The translations under genes and the position numbers were made by a program. 64,000 nt of DNA from NCBI GenBank assembly GCA_009746045.1, contig RPFO01000080.1, forward strand, positions 5,317,556 through 5,381,555. The letters run 5' to 3'. The notes under the pieces were generated by a model, which saw only the letters and a program-made list of their open reading frames with translations, was not told the origin of the DNA and did not search any database. Below are positions 33,208 to 45,171 of this stretch, in pieces. Position 1 is the stretch's first letter. Each line of letters begins with the position of its first letter. The stretch is from Mesostigma viride (Eukaryota; Streptophyta; Mesostigmatophyceae; Mesostigmatales; Mesostigmataceae).

Positions 33208-34163
33208 TCTTGCTGTCAAACAAAGTAGGTGCCTTTCAGCTTATAATCCCAAACACTCCGGTGCGGCCGTAGTACGATTATTAAAGACTTAAATGTGGGG
33301 ACCGCAACGCAAACAACCTAGTTTGGGCGCCTGCAACCCTGTCGGAACCGGAGGTCACAAGCAAGGCTCCATATCTTGTCACAAGTCAGGGGCAACGCTC
33401 TCGCAGAACCCCGGTGTCCGTATCCAAACTTGGGGATGAGATTGGTTTTGAAAACCCTGAGGGTTCTCAGGCAAGTTCACAAGGCACGGATGCTACAAGA
33501 GTCGTGTCTTCAGCGTGGACTTCCTTGCGTGAAGCCTGCTGCCGTGTCACGTGTCTTCGCGCCAGAGCAAAAGGTATTCCGGTTGGCGGATAGATTCTTA
33601 TTGGAAGTTCCCTGGATCTTTCCTTGTAAGTATCTTACGCGGGTTACGCGCTAGGGCTTGTCCCCCGATATCCATCACCATTATTCTGCTCAGACGTCCG
33701 CAATCTCCGCCAATGTGTCTCTTCTGTCATATCGCAAAAAAAGACGTCGCAACTGGGCCTTTTAGGCGAGCCTGGATGACACAGACGCGAACACAGGACC
33801 ACTTTGATGTTTCCTGAGCCGGGCGCCCGCTTGTGTGGCGGTCAAACTTTTGGCCAGCAATTGATGCGCTGGTGATTTGTTCGGAAAACAGTTACCCACC
33901 CACCCGTGTGGCTACAGGGCGAGAGTACCAGGCGAGCGTATTCACTATACCTGGACATAATAATTAAGACGGTGACCATAACCGGTTTTACGAAAGCTGC
34001 TGGTTAATAGGCTAATTTTCTGGGGTTGCGTGAAGGAGCGGCTAGGAATTCGAGAACTCCAAAGTTGCGCGATAATTTCGGGTTGAAAATGATTTGTCCT
34101 TTGTCTGCAGATGCGGCTCGTGCCATGGTAACCTAGTCAACCGAAGGCAGGAAAGTGCAGATA
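33208..34163. promoter_or_regulatory. Divergent intergenic region, OSCP1/RING gene
   Basis: The first ATG of OSCP1 (33207, minus) and of the RING gene (34164, plus) face away from each other across 956 bp, so both promoters must lie here unless non-coding 5' exons exist. No TATA box or other specific element stands out. Neither start is proven by transcript data. Confidence 0.45.
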
Positions 34164-37100
34164 ATGGAAGCGGACCGTGGGACGTGGTGTTGCAACCGAT
34201 GCACGCTGGTGAATTCCAATGATTCGGACCAGTGTCTTGCATGCAGCGCCTCGCACGCTTCAGACGATCTAGGGGATGCGCATAGCTTGCTGGAGCGAGG
34301 GTATACCTCCGGGGCGGTCGCCCGAGGGTTTCCGCCACCCGCTCATGACGAGTCTGCACGGGACGTCTGGGCCCCGAGCGGCGGAGGAAACCATCCTGAC
34401 GCGGAGGCTGACGCGGAACTTGACGGAGAGCCGGCTAGCGGCGGATTATGGGGCTTGATATCGTCCGGCAGCTCATTAATATCTTCAAGCGGCTCGCTTT
34501 TAAACATGGCACTTGGACGAGCGCTCACGGGTAGCGTCGCAATTGCAGGTGATTTCTCGCCTGCCGGTCTCCCATGTAGGCATGCGTACAGCATAGTGGC
34601 CCTTAGCGTCTGTGCCATGCAACTGGGGTGCGGTGCATGCATTGACTGTGGCTTAGCCCTGCAGTGCCATGAATGGGCTCACGTTTTTGTCACTCATCCA
34701 GACACTGCCTGGAGTTACGTAACCCCAAAGTCAGCTCCACTCCGCTTGCATGGCCCTTTCTTGCACCAGTAGTAAGACGCTGTTATATCGTGATGGTGTG
34801 GGCGACGCAGCATGCTTTGTTACCGGTTTCCATGTTTACCCTATCTCAACTGTTCATACGTCAAGTTTGCCATTTCCCACATCAGGCATAGCGTAGCGCA
34901 TCAGTTCTCTGTGTGAGGGTTTTTTCTGTATGTCCTGTGTAGGTTTTTGCTGTATGTCGTTTGTAATGGTCGTGGCAGTCGCCATAATGTTATACTGATT
35001 TGTTTGATTTTAGTTTCATATACGGTTATTGATGGGACGGTACTCTTCTGTTCCAACCTGCTGAAGCTTTGCTGCGAGACCTCGAACCTCTTAACAAGTG
35101 GTACCGAGTATTTTCAATCTGGTGTCATGCACAGGATGACACACTACATCCATGCCGTTGCAAATGAGCACCTTCCTGGATGCATCTTGCCTCATTTCCC
35201 TCACTAACTAGTCCCCAGCAGCCAGGGCTAGGAGTAGCGTGTGTCAGTGGATTGGGGCGGGGATATGTGGGGGTGGGATGGCACTCATATTAGAAAGAAG
35301 ATTCGTTTAAGTTCATCGTTTCAATCCTGATATGTACTCCTCTTGCTAACTTTTGCCGGAAAGTCACCTAATTTGTCTGGAATTTTCCTTTTCCATCTCT
35401 GTACTACTTATTATTCTCAAAATATGTGTTATCATTTGTCCCGCCTCGCTCTCATGACGAAGTTACGTGTAAAATAATCAATTATCCCTCCTATTTTAAT
35501 GTATGTTTTCCCCAACACCCCTTGCTATACCTTTTTAATAGTTTGAACCGAATCCTTTCTGAACAGCCGGGAGGGGTAGCGCCCGGCCTTCTTCAAACCT
35601 CACGGAAGGCTTATTTAATGCCCTTCTCGAAACCTCTTTTGCTCAAAGCCCTCTCTCTTGACACCCGATCGCCCCACCTGCGCAACGCGTGGCCCACAGG
35701 CGCGGCGGCGGGCGCTATTTTCGGCGCGGTGGCCGGCCGGGCGACCGAGCGCGGCGCGCGGCGTGGCGCTGGCATCGGGGCACTGGCGGGCGCGATCGTC
35801 AGCATGGAGGTGCTCGATGCGCTGCGGAACGCCTACCTGGAGCGCTCGGGGGCGATCTCGGGGGGGGGATCGGGGGCGGGTGCTGGGGGAGGGCAGGGGT
35901 CACGGCGGGGGGCCAGCGGGCGCGGCGGGCAGGGGACGTGGATGTATTCCGGGTGAGTGCTCGATGATACCTGGTGGGAACTGGGAATGGAAGTACGGAC
36001 GTAGTGTCTCAGAGTGAATGTTCCAAATACCTTGAGCGGCAGAATGTTTTTAATGGAAGTACGGATATAGTGTCTCACAGTGAATGTTCTGAATACCTTG
36101 AGCGGGAGAATGTTTGAAATGGAAGTACGGATATAGTGTCTCACAGTGAACATTCTGTGCTGAGATGGCCTTGGGGTGAGTGCTTGTGACTCCGCGTGCG
36201 AAGTGGGAATGGAAGTAAGTCATCGGTAATGGTATTTTCATACCCAGTGGAGAGATGGCATCTTTAGGCTTTGACCCTAATGGTGATGTCAGATATACTC
36301 AAAAGGGGGCCAGTTGCATTCCCATGTGTAAACTGAAAATGGAGATATATAACAAATTAATTCATCTATGCACTTAACCAATTGAGGAATGAGGCGCTTT
36401 CCCCGACTATTGGGAGCTCCCCAAGGACCTGACCTATCAAAAGAGAAAGAAAATTAGCGGGCCAACAGCAGGTGTGGCCCCAAGTTCCGCCCTGCAATCC
36501 AGGTGCAGAGCACTAAAACGTGGGTTGCACGCAGGTTGGTTACTTCCACTGACACGAAAACGCGGGCTGCACGCTGGTCGTTGCTTGCTTGCACACAACA
36601 CCATGTGTTTTATGCGGGTTGGTTGCTCGGACTGCCATAAGGGGCTGGGCGGAACCAGGGGGGCCACTCTAGTACTAAATAGTTCTATACCTATCTATAA
36701 TGTATAGTGGAGTATACCTATCTATAATCTATCATAGTTAATACCTATCTATAATCTATCATAGTTTATACCTATCTATCATCTATCATAGTTCTATACC
36801 TATCTATGATCTATCATAGTTCTATACCTATCTATAATCTATCATAGTTCTATACCTATCTATCATCTATCATAGTTTATACCTATCTATAATCTATCAT
36901 AGTTCTATACCTATCTATAATCTATCATAGTTTATACCTATCTATAATCTATAATAGTTCTACACCTATCTATAATCCATGATATTTATATACTTCATTC
37001 CCGTGTCCCCTTGTCACAATCATGGCCTGTTCCTCAGGTCCCCTCGTTGCCGCCTTGACCCAAATCATGCCCGCCCCCCCTTCTCCCCCCAACCCCCCCC

Positions 37101-38832
37101 CCCCCCCACCCCCCCCCCCCCCCCGCACGCAGGTACTACAATTTCGGGGGCCGGGGCGGCGTGCTCATCCATCGGAGGGGCGGTGGTGCGGGGCGGTCCC
37201 TATCAGGCTCAGGTGGCCTGGGCCGTCTTTCTGGCAGCCGCGGTGGTGGCGGCGGCGAGCTAGGCTCGTCGGTTGATGACGAGATTCTGGCGGTGCGCAT
37301 GCAGATGGGCTTCATTGACGAGCTGCTCCACGAGCACCGGCTGTCGCATGGGGGCGCGGCGGTGACAGGTGGCGGTGCCGCGTGGATGTCGCCTCAGGGG
37401 CAGGTGAGGGGGAGAGTGATTGAACCGGTTGCATAAACTAAATTAAAGTAAAGAACTAGATCATGGTTGGGGCGTGTGTGGTGGCGGTGCTGTCGCTTTG
37501 GGTGTGGTCCTCTTCATGACAGGCAGGGGTCTCCTGTCCCCGTTGGACGTGTGTTTGGTGCTGCGTTCACTTCCTCTCTTTCTGCTCTCTTTTTGTTTTT
37601 TCTCTTATTTATCCCATAGTTTGGCCCCTGCATCCCCATGCATAGACCCATACACGCCCACCCCCACCCCCACCCCCACCCCCACCCCCACCCCCACCCC
37701 CACCTCCTCCTCCCCGGCTGATAGAAACCGGCAATATTCACATCTGTGTGTTTTTTTCCTTTTCCTTTTCCTTTTCTTTTTGTCCATTCACGGGCTCATG
37801 ATCTATCAACCCCCCGGCTCATCGTCGTCGACAACCTCACATTCTCTACTCTTGCTCTTCTCTGTTTCCCTATATTTATTCCTTATCTCTATTTACCGTC
37901 TCTCTATTCCCTATATCACATCTGTTGTTCTTGCGGCGTATCGGTGTGGACACCTTCGCCTCCCCTGCTCCTGTCTTTTTACTCTTCCTTTTCCCCTTTT
38001 CCCATTAGTAATTTGACCCCCCCGGTCGGATGCTGACAACGTCACCTTCTCTCTTCTGGTTCCCCGTTTGTTGTTTCCCTCCTTGACATGTTTTGTCACA
38101 CCCCTGGCTTGTCGACATGGACAACCTCACGTGCTCACCTTCTCTACTCATGTCTCTACTTCTCACCCGTGTCCCATCTCCCTTCTGCTGTTTCTGCAGC
38201 TTATCGACGTCGACAGTCTCACGTACGAAGAGATGCTGCAGCGCTTCGGGACTGGCCACGCCGCGCCGCCCCCCACCAACGCGGCCGTGCTCGGGGAAAT
38301 ACCTTGCTGGCGCTACCGACCCAAGGGGGGTGCCAACGCCGAGTCACCAGCAGGCCCTTCCTCTTCTTCCTCTACTGCTGCTGTTGCTGCTGGTGCCGCT
38401 GGCGGTGCGTGGTCGGGGAACTGCGAGGGAGCCAATGGGACAGAAGCAAATAAAAGCAAGGAAGACAAGGGCATGGCAGGCGAGCTGGGCAGGATCCAGG
38501 GAAACGGACGAGCCAACGGGGGGGGGCTCATAAGTGGGGAGGTGGACGCCTACCCACCCAGTGCCCACACAGCAGAGGCCTCTTCATGTGACGATGACAG
38601 TCGCCACTCGGAGTTCTCCTCTCACAAGTGCATCATCTGCCTGCATGACTTCGAGGTCGGGGAGTGGCTGCGCTCGCTGCCCGCGTGCCTGCACACGTTC
38701 CACCGCTCCTGCATCGACACTTGGCTGGGGGAGCACCAGGGGATTTGCCCCGTGTGCCGTACGCCGGTCACTACCGCGACGCCGGCGTCGCCCGCGGGGT
38801 CTGCAACCCGTGCCGCCTCGCTGGCGGCTTAG
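34164..38832 (+). CDS. RanBP2-zinc-finger / glycine-zipper / RING-H2 protein (NIP1-like E3 ligase)
   Basis: Four exons join in phase: 34164-34548, 35700-35952, 37133-37403, 38200-38832 (513 residues). Domains: RanBP2-type zinc finger at 8-27 (W8, C10, C13, N17, C24, C27), which in other proteins binds ubiquitin or RNA; small/glycine-rich helical hairpin at 129-180 ([20 protein letters not shown], then [13 protein letters not shown]), typical of the membrane-associated N-terminus of plant NIP1/ATL25-27 proteins; [13 protein letters not shown] linker (exon 3); [11 protein letters not shown] motif (about 310-320); RING-H2 at 447-489 (C447, C450, C466, H468, H471, C474, C486, C489). The RING should recruit an E2 and ubiquitinate unknown targets, probably at a plastid or other membrane. 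Start: first ATG, 9 bases into the open frame. Plant NIP1 proteins I know lack the RanBP2 finger, so this is an unusual architecture. Confidence 0.85.
34549..35699 (+). other. Intron 1 of the RING gene
   Basis: AT-richer intron with no repeat arrays. Coding frames run past both splice sites, but phase and family homology support splicing at AATTGCAG|GTGATT and GGCCCACAG|GCGCGG. Confidence 0.6.
35943..36232 (+). repeat. Repeats derived from RING exon 2 donor
   Basis: The true donor context (GGGTGAGTGCTCGATGATAC) is echoed at 36171 (GGGTGAGTGCTTGTGACTCC), followed in both by GTGGGAA(C)TGGGAATGGAAGTA. Between them are two further 68-bp units with GGAAGTACGGATATAGTGTC. Confidence 0.75.
36690..36985 (+). 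repeat. 28-30 bp minisatellite (CTATACCTATCTATAATCTA)
   Basis: About ten units in RING intron 2, in a strongly AT-rich context. Confidence 0.9.
37087..37124 (+). repeat. Poly-C polypyrimidine tract at splice acceptor
   Basis: A nearly pure C run ending 9 bases before the exon 3 acceptor, possibly serving as its polypyrimidine tract. Confidence 0.8.
37647..37705 (+). repeat. (CCCCCA)n tract
   Basis: Nine or ten CCCCCA units in RING intron 3. Confidence 0.95.
37812..38231 (+). repeat. Copies of RING exon 4 acceptor edge
   Basis: The true exon start (CAGCTTATCGACGTCGACAG, 38197) is echoed three times in intron 3: 37816 (GGCTCATCGTCGTCGACAAC), 38024 (GGTCGGATGCTGACAACGTC) and 38105 (GGCTTGTCGACATGGACAAC). 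Each is followed by CTCAC and a CTTCTCTACT phrase. The AG of the acceptor is lost in the copies. Confidence 0.8.
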
Positions 38833-39185
38833 GAACAAATGAATTGGTCTATGAGTGATTGTGGCATGAATTGCATGTGGCTATCAATCATGATAGTGGT
38901 CGTGGCATCAACCATGGGCATTGTCACGGGATCATCAAATGGATCTTATGTTTCGCCTCGGCGGGATGTGCGATATCTTTTGGGAGCATAGGGAGGCCCA
39001 GAAAGGAGTGATCATGCCAGCTGTTTGTGTATTAAGTAAGAGAACTATTCCTGGATGCATCGCGTTCCAACGTCGTGCAAGGACTAGGGTAGTTGTCTGA
39101 GAGGAAAGGCACGAAGTCCGGTTAGCAAAGTTTGTATAGTCATTGAAATTGATAGGAATAGTTTGATAGGTCTAGTTGTCTCACT
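38833..39185. other. 3' flank of the RING gene
   Basis: No gene seen. The RING gene 3' UTR and polyadenylation site should be here. Confidence 0.4.
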
Positions 39186-39445
39186 TAATTAATTAATGTA
39201 CACGTGGACTGCGTCACGTGAGCATAAGTCCTCATGGGGATGGAATGGACGACGCTGTATAGTTTGTGGTTACAGGTTTGTGGATGCCGCGGCCCAAATC
39301 ACCATGAATGCCATATTGTACTGGGTCACACACGGTGCCCCCACCGCCTGGGGGGTCAGTGTACGTGTCCTTCATGATTGTCTGCCACATATCTTTATGC
39401 GTCACTGCATGCCTCCATATTACAGCCATCCCCGCGTGCAAATTT
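39186..39445 (-). mobile_element. LINE-B fragment with TTAA tail
   Basis: Minus-strand copy of the LINE-B C-terminus (VIWRHAVTHKDMWQTIMK, then GIHGDLGRGIHKPVT), preceded on the plus strand by a TTAA repeat and the palindromic CACGTGGACTGCGTCACGTG hairpin. Confidence 0.7.
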
Positions 39446-40325
39446 ACGATCGCCGCAAAATTCTTGGTGCGGGGACGAAAACTTAGCGGTATAAAATAAG
39501 GCTAGCAGCCGGCCCACCCGCTCCTCCTCTGACGGACTTGTATACGGCAATCGACAGCGCTCATAAAGCCCGATCCAGCTGCAGCATCGAAGTTGCCCAA
39601 AGTCCATTTTTCCTGCCAGTGAGATATTTTGCGTAAGGTGGGCGGTCAGGTACTCGCTGCCAATGATTTGGGCGTGGTAACGTCTTAAGAGTTGTAACTT
39701 AACACGGGGATGACTGTACGTACGTACCTAGACAAATTAAACCACAATTCGACCCCCCTTCAGTGGGACAGCCGCGTGTTTGCAAACGCAGGAAGCATGC
39801 TAGGCAAGACCCCTAGGGTCTAGGGCACAATAGATATAGAGTAGGATTCCTACTCAACTTTTGTACCTAGATGGAACAGACCGGCCGGTACGTAGGATCA
39901 TCACGCGGTGTGTACTCGTCCATCTATCCATCGGGCTTAATGCTCCGTGACTCCACAACGGGAGCACGAGTTAATTAATTTGTCACATGGCATTGTTGCG
40001 CCCGCGTGGCCCGTCGTGCCAGCGGCTAGCTGATTGCCCGTGTCTAGCTGCAGCCCGTGGCTAGTGTAGCCGGTGGTCAGTGGTCCGTACCTAGTGGCTA
40101 GCCAGTGAGTTGCATGCCCGTGGCTAGCTAGTGGCTCGTAGCCGCTGAAATTCCTTTCGTCCTTTGTTCGTAGTGACGTGCTCCTTAATTTGCTTTGCTC
40201 TGGAGATCGAAGGCGTCTTAGGCAGCCTGGCCCTTCGCGCGGGCACTGTATCCTGGACTCAGCCCCTTTGGCTCCGAGATGGGAGTTCTGTCCAAATGCT
40301 GAATTATGCATCACAGTTCACTGCC
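39446..40325. other. Intergenic, retroposon tail at 39930-39977
   Basis: Contains a plus-strand HAL1-like tail (GCTCCGTGACTCCACAACGG, then a TTAA repeat). Between 40005 and 40145 the phrase GTGGCTAGC(TAG) recurs as a loose repeat. No gene recognised. Confidence 0.5.
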
Positions 40326-40835
40326 TATTCTGATCAGGCACTCCGCAAAGGTGAAAACCATTTGCGTTCAGTGCCGGGCCGCGGAAAACGCGGAAAAACG
40401 CGATCTGCAAATGAATCCGAACGGAATCGAACTGGGGACCTCTCGCACCAATTTTGCTGACTATAGGACGGACGTCTCCGGTTACCATGGCATCGCCAAC
40501 TTACACCTACAGTCATCCGCAAAAGTTCTCCTGTCCGGGGAGTGATGCAAGCCTTTCGGATTTCGTACTAGATAAATCACTCGAGATCTGTGTGTAGGAG
40601 TACTACACACGTGTCTGCACGCGAGACTTGTTCAGTCTCGCTCCGTGAGACGGGCTGAACACGGCTGAAACCTTCTTTTTTAGTAGAAGGGGGCGTAGCC
40701 GGTACTATCGAAATCAGCCAAGCGTATATTCTGATCAGGCACTCCGCAAAGGTGAAAACCATTTGCGTTCAGTGCCGGGCCGCGGAAAACGCGGAAAAAC
40801 GCGATCTGCAAATGAATCCGACCGGAACCGAACTG
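40326..40835 (+). repeat. Pair of 109-bp direct repeats
   Basis: Copies at 40326-40434 and 40727-40835 differ at two or three positions. The first continues into a sequence with a reverse-strand tRNA B-box (GGAATCGAAC), suggesting a tRNA-derived SINE or a small terminal-repeat element. They do not start TG or end CA. Confidence 0.75.
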
Positions 40836-43800
40836 CCTATTGTTCGCGGACCACCGGCCACGAAGCTTGCTTTATTATAGGGGTTAGGGCACGCGGTCCG
40901 GTTGGGGATCGAGCTGCGGAGCCTCGATCGGAATGATGAGAAGAGGCCTATACTGTCTCGCTAATCTAACTGATTCTAATTTCCTAGTACTCTATCAAGG
41001 AGACAACCAGGAGACTCTATATTCGACACCCCCCCCGAGAAAAAAAAAAAAAAAGAACTCTTGCATGGAGGGCAAAGTGCAGTATCAATTGACAAAAGCA
41101 TTCATCAGCCTCCTTGTTCCATGTACGACTCAGAAACTAGGAATCCAAAAACCAGCAGTTATGCCTGGCACACTGAAGACGTGATGGTTGTCTGCTCTCA
41201 TCACCACTCCCTTGCTAACTTCCACTATATGAAAGACCGCCTATGCAGGCCTGCTTGGCAAAGAGCACACATTCAGGGCATGCATAGGGCATGCCTACCT
41301 ATCCGCTGCATCTCAATAAATGATGTCTTGGTCCTCACCTCGAAAGACAACATGAAGTGATATTGGTCCATCCCTGTACAACACGACAGCTTTTGTCAGG
41401 CACCGTCCAGATCTCGGTGTAGCTGCGTTTCATAGCTATAATTCCTACAACAACACCCATCCTACCCATGATGAGACAACCCAATCAACTAGAATGGGCC
41501 GCGGCACTCCAGCCCATCTGCTGCATCAATAGATGAAAAAAGTTGCACGACACCCAAAGATAAAATCATGGGCAGGCGGCGCGGGGAGGGGTTGCCCCAC
41601 AACATGCCTACCGTGGTACAAACAAAGACCATGGTGACCATCAATGGTTTGCCTGTATTGCTAACATTATAAGGTGCCTGTCCATTCTCTGGCTCCGTCT
41701 CCTCCGCACCGAGTCACCAAATGCATTTCTGAGTCCAAGGCATGGCAGCCGGCCACTCTGGAGGTTATCCCACTGTATAGGGGTTGTCGACCAAGAAAAG
41801 TGACCCGCAGCTCAGGGCCCCCCATGGCGCCCATGCGCAGACGCGCATGGAATTAAGTGAGTCAACTTAGGTATTGTTCACAAAGGGCTGGAAGGAAAAA
41901 AATAAGGCCTCCCTGTGCCACGTGTCACCACGCCCACTCAGGAGCCAACCCAACGCTGGAGGTGCCAGAAGAAACAGCCACGCTGGAACTGCCACGGTTG
42001 CACTGCCCTCCGCACGCCAAAACGTGCCACAAAACTGGAGACTTTATCTTCTTGAGAATTCTCTTCAGCAGCAAGGCTGCATGGAGATGACTCATGAGCA
42101 GTGACTGCAGCAGCATCAACCAGTACGTATGCGCACCCTCCGACACCGACCAAAAGGCTCGGCCATGAAGCTTCTGCCACCAGAGAGTCTTCGCACTGGC
42201 CCATGCCACCATCATGGTCTGCCGGAGCATCAACACCCACACCACGGCATCCCTCCCTCCTTCCCCCCCCCACCGCATCCGCACACTCTAGTCGCCTTGT
42301 GAAGCCACAGTAGGCACTCATGCGCGCGGGCGCGCCCCAGCAGTGAGGCGGCCGATAGCATAATCGGGCCTTGTGCGACATGGTTCGGTTCTACACGCTA
42401 CGCGCCAGCGAGGCAGTCGACAGCGCGCTCCGAAAACCCCAAGTCCTCCTACAACCACCGCCGAGGCCAGGTAGGGCATCGCTCCTGTACGACTCCCTTG
42501 CCTAGCCAGCGAGCCTAGCAGGGCCAGCGAGGGAGATCGCTTCGTGTGGCGCACCGCTCCCCGTTTCGTAGGGGTAAAGCAAAGGGCTCATCCGGGGGTA
42601 AAGCGAGGGCTCATCCGAGCTACCAGAGAGCAATAGGTCATAAGGGCTGTGGACGCATGCATGCATCCTCGGTTCGGCGCAGCAACAACGTGCCACAGTG
42701 GGACCACGTTGGCTTCGATCCCACACGCAATGCGAGGCAAGTTACCCCATATGCATTCACTGCAACGGCCACATTGCAGCAGCACCGCGGCCACATTGTG
42801 ACAGCACAGCGGGCCCCATTGGCAATATACCGCCAGCAAGGTGGGCCCCCTTCCCAGGGTGTCGTGCCTCCCTGCCGTGTTCAGCACGGTCCCCGACTCC
42901 CAGTAGGCGCGTCGCGCAGCCCTTCATGCCATGCCATGTACAGAATACCGATATACCGCATACCGAAGCGCATGAGCTGCCTGGGCTGCCCTATCAACGG
43001 CAGAGCGCAGACCCACGCGTAGCAGACCCAGCCCTTGTAGAACACAAGGCCTTGCATCCAATCATGTTATAGAACACGAGGCGTTGATCCTGCCTTTGGA
43101 GCGATTCCGGAGAGAAGAAGACGATCATGGAACCGTTGGGTGGGTGGCCGTGGCAGAGGGGGGGTTCGATGATGGGCAGATTCTACGGCTTCACGAGGCG
43201 ACCCCCTTTCGATGAGGCAGGTTCGATGAACCACCACCCAGTGTAATGCTTGGAATCAAGGCTGATGTCCGCCTTCCGCTCGTACCTTCGCTTCAACTGG
43301 TACACTTGCATCCACCACGATCCCACGTCCAACCATGGGACACACGAACCACCCCCGCACCCAGCCCAGCAGGAATGCCGAGCCAGGAGCTAGGAATTGC
43401 CGGCACTGGCGATGGGATGCCGGAATTTCCGACGCGGACGAGCAGGGGAAGGGGGTGCCGGGAGGCTGTGCCATGACGACGACCCCTGACGAGAAGGGTC
43501 ACAGTGACCACGCCCTCGTGGTCACAATAACCATAAAATGACCCCTGGGCACACATCCATCTGGCCCCACGCTGCTTCCCAACATTATCGTAGCCAAATG
43601 CCTGGCCCAACGAGCGAGCCATGCACGCCCAGCCGATCCATACTGCGCACTGGTTGTATCATGGACACATCCATCTGCATGGCTTGGCCGCGGGATCAAC
43701 CTCCATTCCGCCGAGGTATACCTATTACTGGGCAGACATTCCTACTATGGGGCCTGTTATGTACCTGTCACTGAGTCCCAGTCTCCAACAGACACCATGC

Positions 43801-44926
43801 AGTCTGCTGGCATGGTTAGTCCGCCGGCAGGGTTACGGATGCCAGAACCAGTGAGGACCACCGAAAGCTAGGCCGTTCCCGCGCCCAACACACAGCGCAG
43901 CCTGGCACTGATCGCGCATCCCACCAAAATGGGTCCGCAAAGGCGGTGCCGATTGATCTCTGTGAGCCACCCAAGAGGCAGCCCGCCACAAGGCCCGGGT
44001 GCCAGCAGCTCATGGCCAGCATGGGAAGGGCCAGCTGTGAGGGATGCCAGCAGTTGGCCCCAGCAACGGCTGGACCTTAAAAAGAGAGGCAAGGCAGTCC
44101 ATGGACCAAACACGGAGGCGAACAATCACAAACTGACACGGCCCTCTTGGCCAGAACGCCCACACAGGTGGAGTACGGCCACTTTCGCCTGACTTGGTTG
44201 GAATACTCGCAGAAAGGGCAACAGGCGATCCCTGAACAGTCTCCCCTGACCAGTCGATATGACGCAGTCAATATGCAAGCCGAAGTAAGGCTGTCCATGA
44301 CAGGTACTGGCCCGCAACGTGGGGAGGCAACTCGGGAAAACCAGCTGTCACGGCGGCGCGCTCGGTCGCACTTGGTAACGCCTAGGGTCACTGTAAGGCA
44401 GGCTGGTTACTATACACAAGGCCGATGGGTGGCCCGCCCGCCAGCAGTAGAGGCGGCCTGAACAGATGGACCCGGCCACCGAAAGCGCCTGCCTTGCGAC
44501 GCTGAGGGGGAGGCAGCGAGGAGCCCACAGGCATGGCTCCCACCCACAAGGGGCCAAGGCAACCACCAAGACTTTGGCTCGAGACAATGGTGGACAAACA
44601 TCCCGATTCAGCCGCCCGTTCCTCAGCTTTCCCCTGGCTGTCCAGACATGGCCAAGTCCACAAGCATCCCTGGGTCCCAAGCACACCCCCGGACCACCCT
44701 CTCCGTTCCGGTCCCCTTCGATTCCCTTCCCCGTCCACATCCTTCCCATTCCCCTCCCCTTCCAGGTCCATCTACCCCCCGACCCGTCTCCATTCCCGCG
44801 CCCTTCCCCTGGCCTGTCTGCAACGACCGGTGCGCAACACGTTCAGCAGACAAATGAGGCCTATCCCGTCCGGACCATACCAGGAAGCCTATCTGGTGCG
44901 GGGTGGCCGATTCTGGCCCGTGCCAT

Positions 44927-44960
<34 letters not shown>

Positions 44961-45171
44961 CTCCCATGGCCCTCGTTAAGGAAGGGCAATGGCTGTGCGA
45001 CATCCATTCATTAGAGGTCCACGAAGGGTCTAGTAGGCCGCGTGCCCCCACTCGGTTCTCCTCACCTCCTCGGCTCTCCTTGCGAGGGGCATAGCGTTAA
45101 ATCCCCATCGCCCTCATTCCCTCGCCCTCCATTTCCATTGACCTCGACTCCCCCCTTGTTTTTCACACCCC
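40836..45171. other. Unrecognised GC-rich region
   Basis: About 4.3 kb downstream of the NUMOD3 gene. Many overlapping short frames on both strands but none with domain motifs. It holds an A-run at 41041, a short duplicated GGGCTCATCCG phrase near 42580-42620, a Pro-rich stretch near 44690-44820 caused by C-richness, and a C-run of about 27 at 44930-44958. Coding exons could be missed here. Confidence 0.35.

Noticed and set aside
44466-45014. Pro-rich 182-codon ORF
   Set aside because: Composition-driven, runs through a poly-C stretch, no domain or splice support.
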